Assembly: GCA_934574095.1 (NCBI GenBank)
Contig: CAKTMW010000018.1
Location: 1 to 33,574 of the forward strand
DNA length: 33,574 nt
Direction: 5' to 3'
DNA from: an uncultured Oscillospiraceae bacterium
GTDB lineage: Bacteria > Bacillota > Clostridia > Oscillospirales > Oscillospiraceae
A model generated the notes under the pieces. That model was given only the letters and a program-made list of their open reading frames with translations, searched no databases and was not told where the DNA came from. The translations under genes were made by a program, and so were the position numbers. Positions 25,838 to 30,920 of this stretch are shown here, one piece after another (within the stretch, counting starts at the first letter, position 1; each line of letters opens with the position of its first letter).

Positions 25838-25896
25838 AATTTGATCTTCAATGTAAAGACAAGTCCAAACAAATGAAAGGTCAATGTAATAGGCAT
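25813..25896 (-). CDS. 27-residue hydrophobic peptide, copy 1 (candidate type I toxin)
   Basis: The peptide starts MPITLTFHLFGLVFTLKIK and ends LENRHSAK. Hydrophobic and polar residues alternate over residues 3-18, and the tail is basic, which fits a membrane-active short peptide; the hydrophobic stretch is short for a normal transmembrane helix. A perfect AAAGGAGGTGA ribosome binding site is six bases upstream but is paired in a hairpin. A TTGACA-N17-TACACT promoter lies about 120 bases upstream. A close paralogue is at 26609-26692, with 20 of 27 residues identical; 11 of the 18 differing codons are synonymous. This supports real translation. I do not recognise a named family. An upstream in-frame extension to 26016 covers the promoter and leader and is not credible. 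Confidence 0.72.
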   Translation of the reverse strand: MPITLTFHLFGLVFTLKIKLENRHSAK

Positions 25897-25899
25897 GAT

Positions 25900-25921
25900 A
25901 TCACCTCCTTTCGGAGATGAT
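25900..25921 (-). promoter_or_regulatory. Hairpin hiding the ribosome binding site of peptide 1
   Basis: In the minus-strand RNA, AUCAUCUCC pairs with GGAGGUGAU across a GAAA tetraloop (nine pairs, one U-G). It covers the whole Shine-Dalgarno sequence. The core CUCC-GAAA-GGAG is kept in copy 2. Confidence 0.75.
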
Positions 25922-25962
25922 CCGAGCCAAACCGCCGTGCGCCTTTTATGTAATACCCTTGC

Positions 25963-25981
25963 TGCGGGGAAACTCCCCGCA
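25963..25981 (-). promoter_or_regulatory. 5'-terminal hairpin of the peptide 1 mRNA
   Basis: TGCGGGG / CCCCGCA with loop AGTTT on the minus strand begins at or within a base or two of the predicted transcript start. A 5'-end stem of this kind often protects small toxin mRNAs. Copy 2 has the same stem with loop GTT. Confidence 0.65.
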
Positions 25982-25987
25982 AGAACA

Positions 25988-26016
25988 AGTGTAGCACATA
26001 TCCGAAATGTTGTCAA
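25988..26016 (-). promoter_or_regulatory. Promoter of peptide gene 1
   Basis: Minus strand: -35 TTGACA (26016-26011), 17-base spacer, -10 TACACT (25993-25988). Copy 2 has the same boxes and spacing. Confidence 0.85.
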
Positions 26017-26042
26017 TATATCCCCGAAAGGAGACCTCCACC

Positions 26043-26465
26043 ATGGATAAAACCCTTGGCTACATTCTCTGCACCCAGTCCCCCGGTCTGTTTCTGGCGG
26101 CGGTCATGCTGCTGCTGTTCTATCTGGTCCGCCACCGGGAGCATCACCTCCGCGCCGTCATCGACCTGGTGCTGGCCATCGTCTGTGCGGCGGGCGGCGT
26201 GGCGCTGTACTTTGTGGGTATGGGCGCGGGCCACTTCACCATCCAGAATTTCTACGCCATCCGCACCCCCGGCTGGATCGGCCTGGGGCTGGTGCTGCTG
26301 CTGAACGTCTGGCTGGTAGTCCGCGGCTTTCTGGCGGTGAACCGCCGCCGCAACGCGGAAAAGCGGGCCAACCGTGCGGCCAACCGCGCCGCCCTCCAGC
26401 GGGAGCAGAGCAGCGGCGGAAAGGACGACCCCATCGCCGCTGACGGCGACATGAACGGAAAATAA
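26043..26465 (+). CDS. Small membrane protein of unknown function
   Basis: This 140-residue protein has three hydrophobic segments (about 14-29 FLAAVMLLLFYLV, 38-58 VIDLVLAIVCAAGGVALYFVG, 75-96 GWIGLGLVLLLNVWLVVRGFL) and a basic, Arg/Ala-rich cytosolic tail (RRRNAEKRANRAANRAALQ). I do not recognise a family. GAAAGGAG lies ten bases before the ATG. No clear promoter of its own is seen: the upstream bases are occupied by the divergent promoter of peptide gene 1, so insertion of that module may have separated the gene from its original promoter. A strong terminator follows. Confidence 0.65.
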   Translation: MDKTLGYILCTQSPGLFLAAVMLLLFYLVRHREHHLRAVIDLVLAIVCAAGGVALYFVGMGAGHFTIQNFYAIRTPGWIGLGLVLLLNVWLVVRGFLAVNRRRNAEKRANRAANRAALQREQSSGGKDDPIAADGDMNGK

Positions 26466-26469
26466 ACAA

Positions 26470-26504
26470 AACCCCCCTGCCATAGCGGCGGGGGGTTCGT
26501 TTAT
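26470..26504 (+). terminator. Terminator after the small membrane protein gene
   Basis: CCCCCC(T)GCC / GGCGGGGGG with an ATAGC loop, then TTCGTTT. It ends five bases before the promoter of antisense RNA 2. Confidence 0.75.
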
Positions 26505-26508
26505 CTGC

Positions 26509-26536
26509 TTGACAAAATTTCAATTTTGTGTATAAT
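26509..26536 (+). promoter_or_regulatory. Promoter of antisense RNA 2
   Basis: -35 TTGACA (26509-26514), 16-base spacer, -10 TATAAT (26531-26536). Confidence 0.85.
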
Positions 26537-26542
26537 AAAAGC

Positions 26543-26634
26543 AAGGGTATTACCGCGAAGCGGTTTGACCTTACCGTTTTGAATTTTCTTATTTATCTAA
26601 GAAAACCGTCACCGGCCAGGGTGGCGGTTTTCCC
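26543..26634 (+). ncRNA. Predicted antisense RNA 2 (antitoxin-like)
   Basis: It begins AAGGGTATTACCGCGAAGCGG, parallel to RNA 1, and ends in GAAAACCGTCACC / GGTGGCGGTTTTC with loop GGCCAG (26601-26632). Compared with RNA 1, the stem shows a T-A to C-G pair exchange near the loop. It contains TTTTCTTA / TAAGAAAA before the terminator. It overlaps the last codons and stop of peptide 2. Confidence 0.6.
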
Positions 26635-26692
26635 ATTTGATCCGTAGAGTAAATACGAGACCGAACACGTGGAACGTTATGGTAATGGGCAT
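26609..26692 (-). CDS. 27-residue hydrophobic peptide, copy 2 (candidate type I toxin)
   Basis: It starts MPITITFHVFGLVFTLRIK and ends WENRHPGR, the paralogue of the peptide at 25813-25896. Between the two, nine codons are identical, eleven differ silently and seven change the residue, mostly conservatively (L/I, L/V, K/R twice). The ribosome binding site AAAGGAGGTGA, its sequestering hairpin, the 5'-end hairpin and the TTGACA-N17-TACACT promoter are all kept. Conservation of the last codons at DNA level is explained by the hairpin they also form. Too short for ordinary gene finders. Toxicity is untested inference. Confidence 0.72.
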   Translation of the reverse strand: MPITITFHVFGLVFTLRIKWENRHPGR

Positions 26693-26699
26693 CTTCTCA

Positions 26700-26713
26700 C
26701 CTCCTTTCGGAGG
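26700..26713 (-). promoter_or_regulatory. Hairpin hiding the ribosome binding site of peptide 2
   Basis: CCUCC-GAAA-GGAGG in the minus-strand RNA. The stem is shorter than in copy 1 but has the same loop and the same paired Shine-Dalgarno bases. Confidence 0.7.
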
Positions 26714-26754
26714 GATCGAGCCAAACCGCCGCGCTTTTTATGTAATACCCTTGC

Positions 26755-26771
26755 TGCGGGGAACCCCCGCA
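26755..26771 (-). promoter_or_regulatory. 5'-terminal hairpin of the peptide 2 mRNA
   Basis: TGCGGGG / CCCCGCA on the minus strand, loop GTT, at the predicted transcript start. Confidence 0.65.
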
Positions 26772-26777
26772 AGAACA

Positions 26778-26806
26778 AGTGTAGCAGATGTTCGATATTT
26801 TGTCAA
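26778..26806 (-). promoter_or_regulatory. Promoter of peptide gene 2
   Basis: Minus strand: -35 TTGACA (26806-26801), 17-base spacer, -10 TACACT (26783-26778). Confidence 0.85.
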
Positions 26807-26814
26807 CAAAAAAC

Positions 26815-26838
26815 GAAAACCGCCACCCGGCACGGTGA
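26815..26838 (+). pseudogene. Remnant of a third peptide gene (C-terminal seven codons)
   Basis: GAAAACCGCCACCCGGCACGG then TGA encodes ENRHPAR and a stop, matching the tail of peptides 1 and 2, but on the plus strand. Everything before the Glu codon is missing and the remnant abuts the promoter of peptide gene 2. Confidence 0.6.
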
Positions 26839-26904
26839 CGGTTTTCTTGAATTCATAAAAACCTAAACAAACCGGGTTAAAACCGCTTCGCAGTAGATAC
26901 CCTT
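26815..26904 (-). ncRNA. Predicted orphan antisense RNA 3
   Basis: It starts AAGGGTATCTACTGCGAAGCGG on the minus strand (26904 downward) and ends in GAAAACCGTCACC / GGTGGCGGTTTTC with loop GTGCCG (26846-26815). Promoter and hairpin are intact, but there is no complete peptide gene opposite. It could act on peptides 1 or 2 in trans, or be a relic. Confidence 0.55.
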
Positions 26905-26910
26905 GCTTTT

Positions 26911-26938
26911 ATTATATCTATTTTGCCCGATTTGTCAA
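26911..26938 (-). promoter_or_regulatory. Promoter of orphan antisense RNA 3
   Basis: Minus strand: -35 TTGACA (26938-26933), 16-base spacer, -10 TATAAT (26916-26911). Confidence 0.8.
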
Positions 26939-26948
26939 GCGGGGAAAA

Positions 26949-26976
26949 TGTAGGGGCGGACGACTCTGTCCGCCCC
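26949..26976. repeat. GTAGGG-type palindrome R5, copy a
   Basis: GTAGGGGCGGAC / GTCCGCCCC with a six-base loop, preceded by AAAAT. The same sequence with a different loop is at 28582-28609. Confidence 0.65.
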
Positions 26977-27005
26977 GCCCGTGCGTAACGAAATGCTCCT
27001 TGTGG

Positions 27006-27114
27006 TGTCATTCCGAACCAGTGACCGATGTCACTGGTGTGGGAATCCGCAATTTTATACCGGAGCAAGGGAGACGGATTGCCACGCCAGTCTGCGGACT
27101 GGCTCGCAATGACA
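27006..27114. repeat. Inverted-repeat element, copy E (short form)
   Basis: 109 bases, TGTCATTCCGAACCAGTG to GGACTGGCTCGCAATGACA, with the same arms as the long copies but only about 25 bases between AATCCG and CGGATT. Confidence 0.8.
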
Positions 27115-27325
27115 GAACAAGAACACCGTGTATTTACCGTCAGGACGGATACCCCAAGGGCACTCGTTCTGCTGCGCTTCACAGCGCTCATCATCCGCCC
27201 CTACAACCCGTTCAACGGTACGCCCTCGCATATATAATAAAGTATCCCCCCCCGGCGACTGTCTCCCCACCGGTAACAAAGATGATGCAAAAGGTTACAC
27301 TTTGGAAACAATCCACCCAAACCCC
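27115..27325. other. Spacer without a recognised gene
   Basis: I see no credible gene here. A partial GTAGGGGCGGATGATG half-palindrome lies on the minus strand (27204-27189). Frames of 60-75 codons on either strand lack ribosome binding sites and run into repeat copy E. Confidence 0.5.
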
Positions 27326-27353
27326 TTGACGCGGGCGAAAAATATGCTATACT
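27326..27353 (+). promoter_or_regulatory. Promoter of the surface-protein gene
   Basis: -35 TTGACG, 16-base spacer, -10 TATACT, about 60 bases before the ATG. Confidence 0.75.
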
Positions 27354-27412
27354 GGCAACTGTAAAAACGGTAACACGTTTTTGCGAAAAAATTTTTTATG
27401 GAGGAAACAAAC

Positions 27413-28336
27413 ATGAAGAAGATTGTTGCTCTGGTTCTGGCCATGGTTATGGCTCTGAGCCTGTGCACCGTCGCCTTCGCTGCTGACTACAAGACTGGCG
27501 ACAAGTTCTATGACAGCAAGACCAGCGGCAAGGGCTACGTCTACACCTACGTCAAGGCCAGCCAGTACAAGGCTAGCGAGACTCTGTCCAACAACGTTGC
27601 TTATCTGATTGCTTACAACATGGATGACGACGGCGAACCTACTGGTGCTCCTGCTGCTTACTACTTTGTCGCTGATAAGGGCGGCAAGACCCTGTATGAG
27701 GATGCAAGCACTGTCGCTTCCATCACCCGCGGTGACGAGATTACCGCGGCCGATGGCGAGAAGTACAACTACACTGCTGTTGCTGTTGACGCAGAGAAGT
27801 GGTCCTGCACCACTACTAAGCACGACGCTGGTTACAAGTTCACCGGCACCGATGATGATACCTACTATGCTAAGCCCGATGACAACGGCAACCTGCGTCT
27901 GCTGGTTGACGGCAAGATCGTGAAGGCTACCAAGCAGGATCCTTATCGTGGCATCAAGGGCCAGCACATCCTGACCGTCCCCAAGGCCGGTGCTAAGGAA
28001 CTGGATATCGGTGTGTACGAGGCTTACTGCGCTGCCTGCCACAAGACCCTGAAGTGGTCCGACAAGAACATCAACGGCGCTGGCGCTCTGTACTCTCTGG
28101 ATGACAACACTGCTCAGTGGGTTATCACCAACAACAAGTCTGTTGCTATCCCCAACGGCTATGAGCTGCTGAGCGGCAACGTCTATGTTATCGGTGAGGG
28201 CACCAAGGACGACGGCAAGAAGGACGGCATCGATTCCGCTAAGACCTTCGACGCTGGTGTTGCCATGTACGTTGGCATGAGCCTGCTGTCCGTCGCTGGC
28301 GGCGCTGTCGTCATCGGCAAGAAGAAGGAGTTCTAA
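27413..28336 (+). CDS. Secreted surface protein with C-terminal membrane anchor, highly expressed type
   Basis: This is a 307-residue protein. Residues 1-24 are a signal peptide (MKKIVALVLAMVMALSLCTV, then AFAA). The mature part is rich in Lys, Asp, Tyr and Thr. It contains one CxxC (206-209, YCAACH) and an isolated Cys132. Residues about 280-302 form a membrane helix (GVAMYVGMSLLSVAGGAVVI) followed by GKKKEF, a tail-anchor layout without an LPxTG motif. No homologous domain is recognised. Codon choice (GCT, GTT, ACT, AAG) differs from the GCC/GTG/CTG-rich neighbours, as in ribosomal protein genes, and suggests very high expression; recent transfer is the alternative. GGAGG precedes the chosen ATG; an ATG 15 bases earlier has no site. 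A strong promoter and a UUCG-loop terminator flank it. Confidence 0.8.
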   Translation: MKKIVALVLAMVMALSLCTVAFAADYKTGDKFYDSKTSGKGYVYTYVKASQYKASETLSNNVAYLIAYNMDDDGEPTGAPAAYYFVADKGGKTLYEDASTVASITRGDEITAADGEKYNYTAVAVDAEKWSCTTTKHDAGYKFTGTDDDTYYAKPDDNGNLRLLVDGKIVKATKQDPYRGIKGQHILTVPKAGAKELDIGVYEAYCAACHKTLKWSDKNINGAGALYSLDDNTAQWVITNNKSVAIPNGYELLSGNVYVIGEGTKDDGKKDGIDSAKTFDAGVAMYVGMSLLSVAGGAVVIGKKKEF

Positions 28337-28363
28337 TTAACCCTTACGGTTGACTTGATTCCA

Positions 28364-28397
28364 TAAAAAAGAGACTGCTTCGGCAGTCTCTTTTTTT
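28364..28397 (+). terminator. Terminator of the surface-protein gene
   Basis: GAGACTGC-TTCG-GCAGTCTC (28371-28390) flanked by A6 and T7: a textbook intrinsic terminator with a stable tetraloop. Confidence 0.92.
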
Positions 28398-28428
28398 ATG
28401 CGCATGGTACGGTTTTCCCTTTGCCTAC

Positions 28429-28456
28429 TTGACATTTATCTTGAAATGGGTATAAT
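28429..28456 (+). promoter_or_regulatory. Promoter of antisense RNA 4
   Basis: -35 TTGACA, 16-base spacer, -10 TATAAT, then AAAAGCAAGAGG. Confidence 0.85.
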
Positions 28457-28462
28457 AAAAGC

Positions 28463-28551
28463 AAGAGGCGCTGCGACAAGCGGTTTGGTCTCAACTCAAG
28501 ATTTTGGTTTTACGAAAGAAAACCGTCACTTGGCAGAGTGGCGGTTTTCCC
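28463..28551 (+). ncRNA. Predicted antisense RNA 4, opposite a broken peptide gene
   Basis: It carries CTGC-GACAA-GCGG near the start, GGTTTT / AAAACC before the end, and the end hairpin GAAAACCGTCACT / AGTGGCGGTTTTC with loop TGGCAG (28518-28549). The promoter is intact, so it may still be made. The start sequence AAGAGGCGC has diverged from copies 1-3. Confidence 0.55.
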
Positions 28552-28576
28552 ATTTTATCCGAATGCTGAACACGAG
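28526..28576 (-). pseudogene. Remnant of a fourth peptide gene (C-terminal 16 codons)
   Basis: The minus strand encodes LVFSIRIKWENRHSAK and a stop, clearly the same peptide family. The upstream half, ribosome binding site and promoter are replaced from 28577 on by repeats R5b and R4b. Confidence 0.75.
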
Positions 28577-28581
28577 TAAAA

Positions 28582-28609
28582 TGTAGGGGCGGACGCCCCT
28601 GTCCGCCCC
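28582..28609. repeat. GTAGGG-type palindrome R5, copy b
   Basis: GTAGGGGCGGAC / GTCCGCCCC, loop GCCCCT. It lies directly beside the break point of the fourth peptide gene. Confidence 0.65.
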
Positions 28610-28627
28610 CATAATATTCTACCGAAC

Positions 28628-28715
28628 TGCCTTCAAAGACAAGATGGATGCTACGGCGGCATAGCCGCCGAGATCGGAGGCTAAAAACATGCCACCGGCA
28701 TGTTTTTTTTAACGC
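28628..28715. repeat. Structured repeat R4, copy b
   Basis: 88 bases, about 88% like 12314-12398. The hairpin CGGCGGC / GCCGCCG (28654-28670) has a G-C pair where copy a has A-T, a compensatory change. The ACATGCC / GGCATGT hairpin with A- and T-runs is identical. Confidence 0.65.
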
Positions 28716-28731
28716 ACCGACTCTTGCTTTT

Positions 28732-28759
28732 CTTATACCCAAAACAGAGATTTTGTCAA
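28732..28759 (-). promoter_or_regulatory. Remnant antisense-RNA-type promoter
   Basis: Minus strand: TTGACA (28759-28754), 16-base spacer, TATAAG (28737-28732), then AAAAGCAAGAG. After that the sequence changes into repeat R4b, so any transcript would stop at its hairpin within about 50 bases. The spacer 28337-28776 holds only these elements. Confidence 0.6.
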
Positions 28760-28776
28760 GTGGGGAAATGCTGACC

Positions 28777-29676
28777 TTACGCCATCTCCGGCCGTTCGTC
28801 CCCATAGAAGAACACCGCCACCGTTCCGGGGCCCGCGTGGCTGCCAATAATGGTGCCGATATCGCAGATGCGGATGCGGCCCTTCACGTGGGGGAACCGC
28901 TTTCCCAGCGCGTCGGCCAGCTGCGCCGCCAGATCGGGACACTGGGAGTGGCATATCCAGCACCGCTGATCGTACTCCGTGCCGCCCTGGGCGTGCTGCT
29001 CCATGGCGTCCACCGTGGCGGCGATGGCCTTGTGCTTGCCACGTACCTTGTCGTAGGCTTTGATGGCGCCCTTGTTGTCCAGCCGCATCAGCGGGCAGAT
29101 GTTCAGCACCGTGGCGATGGCCGCCGCCGCGCCGGACACGCGGCCCGTGCGCCGGAACTGGGTCATGTCGGTGGAAAAGAACTGGTGATGCACGGTGTTG
29201 CGGTGGTCCATGGTCCACTGATAGGCCTCGTCGATGGACGCGCCCGCGTCCCGCATATCGGCCACTGTGTCCACCAGCAGCCCGTAGCCGGAGGAGGAGC
29301 ACAGGGTATCCACCACCAGCAGCTTTTGGTGGGGGAACTTCTCCCGCAGCAGCTCCGCCGCCAGAAAGGCGTTGTGGATGGAGCCGGACTGGCCGGAGGT
29401 GAAGCCCAGGTGCAGTACGTCGCCGCCCTGCTTCAGCAGGCCCTCGAAGAATTCCACGTACTCCGCCACGTTGATCTGGCTGGTCTGGGGCAGCTTGCCC
29501 GCCGCCAGCATCTGGTAAAACCGGGGCAGTGCGCCGGGGTCCCGGCCCATGTCGTCCACATAGGTCACGTCGTCCACCACGTAGGTGTAGAATAGCACCG
29601 GAATATGCCGCTCTTCCAGATATTGGTAGGGTACATCCACCGTAGAGCAGCAGCTCAAGGTAAAGTTATGGGACAT
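28777..29676 (-). CDS. DegV/FakB-family fatty-acid-binding protein
   Basis: This 299-residue DegV protein is of normal length. Such proteins bind a fatty acid and present it to the FakA kinase. Seen: the N-terminal strand with SCCSTVDVPYQYL, the TSQINVAEYVEFFEGLL segment that follows the conserved TSQ(P) motif, and GFTSGQSGSIHNAFLAAELL, which matches the ligand head-group region. The second domain (about 150-290) has the RTGRVSG motif usual in the family. No fakA-like gene is near. AAAGGAG lies ten bases before the ATG. A clear promoter precedes it. Confidence 0.88.
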   Translation of the reverse strand: MSHNFTLSCCSTVDVPYQYLEERHIPVLFYTYVVDDVTYVDDMGRDPGALPRFYQMLAAGKLPQTSQINVAEYVEFFEGLLKQGGDVLHLGFTSGQSGSIHNAFLAAELLREKFPHQKLLVVDTLCSSSGYGLLVDTVADMRDAGASIDEAYQWTMDHRNTVHHQFFSTDMTQFRRTGRVSGAAAAIATVLNICPLMRLDNKGAIKAYDKVRGKHKAIAATVDAMEQHAQGGTEYDQRCWICHSQCPDLAAQLADALGKRFPHVKGRIRICDIGTIIGSHAGPGTVAVFFYGDERPEMA

Positions 29677-29705
29677 AGTGTTGAGTCTCCTTTCTCCTCT
29701 GGGTT

Positions 29706-29733
29706 ATTATACCAGAATCCAACCCGTTGTCAA
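29706..29733 (-). promoter_or_regulatory. Promoter of the degV gene
   Basis: Minus strand: -35 TTGACA (29733-29728), 16-base spacer, -10 TATAAT (29711-29706). Confidence 0.82.
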
Positions 29734-29792
29734 TAATGCATGACGTAAAGAAAAGTGATGCGGCACATTAGAAAGGGAAGCGATTCCCTATA

Positions 29793-29821
29793 TTGCCAAT
29801 ACCCGCGAAATATGCTATACT
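29793..29821 (+). promoter_or_regulatory. Promoter of the DAHP synthase gene
   Basis: -35 TTGCCA (29793-29798), 17-base spacer, -10 TATACT (29816-29821). GGGAA-GCGA-TTCCC (29774-29787) lies just upstream and might be a protein site. Confidence 0.75.
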
Positions 29822-29839
29822 ACTAAAATAAAGATTAGT

Positions 29840-29859
29840 CCGCGCATTTGCGCGGTTTT
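29840..29859 (+). promoter_or_regulatory. Terminator-like hairpin in the DAHP synthase leader
   Basis: CCGCGC-ATTT-GCGCGG followed by T4, ending one base before the GGAGG ribosome binding site. It could act as a small attenuator or modulate translation. No leader peptide rich in aromatic residues and no T-box is seen. Confidence 0.45.
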
Positions 29860-29870
29860 CGGAGGCACAT

Positions 29871-30875
29871 ATGCTGGTATTCATGAAGAAAGACACGCCG
29901 GAGGCGGCCATTCGCTCTCTGGTGATACAACTGAGCCGTCAGGGCATCGGCGCGGCCCGCGCCGATACCAACGGCCAGGCGCTGCTGACGTTGGTGGGTC
30001 CCACCTGGACGCTGGACGAGCAGCGGCTGCTGGCCCTGCCCTACGTGGCGGAGGTAAAGCGTCAGACGCCGCCCTGGCGTTTGGCGTCCCGCCAGACCCA
30101 CCCGGAGGACACGGTGGTGTCCGTGGGCGGCGTACAGATTGGCGGCGGAAGCTTCTGCCTGATGGCTGGTCCCTGCGCCGTGGAGTCCGATTTGCAGATG
30201 AAGTCGGTGGCCCGCACGGTGAAGGCGGCGGGGGCCGCCATGCTGCGGGGTGGCGCGTACAAGCCCCGCACCTCGCCCTATGCCTTCCAGGGCTACGGCG
30301 CGCCTGCGCTGGAGCTGCTGGCCCAGACGGGAAAGGAAATGGGCCTGCCCACCGTGTCGGAGATCACCGACGCGGCTCAGCTGCCCCAGTTTGAGCAGGT
30401 GGATATGCTGCAGGTGGGCGCCCGGAATATGCAGAATTACGAGCTGCTGCGGGCTCTGGGCGACCAACCCAAGCCGGTGCTGCTGAAGCGGGCCGTGGGC
30501 GCCACGGTGGAGGAGCTGCTGCAGTCGGCGGAGTACGTTCTGGCGAGCGGCAACCCCAATGTGGTGCTGTGTGAGCGGGGGGTACGGTCCTTCTCTCAGA
30601 CCAGCCGGGCGGCGCTGGACGTCAGCGCTATCCCGGTGCTGAAGGGGATGACCCACCTGCCGGTGATCGTGGACCCCAGCCACGCGGCGGGGGACGCGGC
30701 GCTGGTGCCGCCGTTGGCGCTGGCCGCCGTGGCGGCGGGCGCGGACGGCCTGCTGATCGAGGTACATGACCGGCCCGCCGCCGCCCTCAGCGACGCGGCC
30801 CAGTCCCTCAGCTGCACCGCCTTTGCCGAACTGGCGGAGAAGATCAAAAAGGTGCGCGAAGCCATTGAAGCGTGA
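29871..30875 (+). CDS. aroF: 3-deoxy-7-phosphoheptulonate (DAHP) synthase, AroF/KDO8P-like type
   Basis: This 334-residue enzyme condenses phosphoenolpyruvate and erythrose 4-phosphate, the first step to chorismate and aromatic amino acids. An N-terminal ferredoxin-like regulatory domain (about 1-70) precedes the barrel, as in the I-beta subclass of Thermotoga and many Firmicutes. Active-site marks are AGPCAVES (Cys102, metal), RGGAYKPRTSPY (126-137), LLKRAVG and VDPSHAAG. No fused chorismate mutase is present. GGAGG precedes the ATG by five bases. The other shikimate genes are not in this window; the next gene is a tautomerase. Confidence 0.94.
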   Translation: MLVFMKKDTPEAAIRSLVIQLSRQGIGAARADTNGQALLTLVGPTWTLDEQRLLALPYVAEVKRQTPPWRLASRQTHPEDTVVSVGGVQIGGGSFCLMAGPCAVESDLQMKSVARTVKAAGAAMLRGGAYKPRTSPYAFQGYGAPALELLAQTGKEMGLPTVSEITDAAQLPQFEQVDMLQVGARNMQNYELLRALGDQPKPVLLKRAVGATVEELLQSAEYVLASGNPNVVLCERGVRSFSQTSRAALDVSAIPVLKGMTHLPVIVDPSHAAGDAALVPPLALAAVAAGADGLLIEVHDRPAAALSDAAQSLSCTAFAELAEKIKKVREAIEA

Positions 30876-30920
30876 CCGCCGGCGCAAGCGCCGTGAAGTC
30901 ATATACAGGAGGATATCGCT

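Noticed and set aside
25897..26016. N-terminal extension of peptide 1 to 67 residues
   Set aside because: The extension covers the promoter, 5' hairpin and ribosome binding site, and has no counterpart in copy 2.
25716..26016. Direct assignment to the Fst/par family
   Set aside because: Peptide sequence and length differ, and the shared sequences are inverted in the DNA instead of direct, so the two RNAs would not be complementary there. Only a general architectural likeness is claimed.
25716..28760. Reading the repeated region as a CRISPR array
   Set aside because: The repeats are long, diverged, in both orientations and carry promoters; there are no regular spacers and no cas genes.
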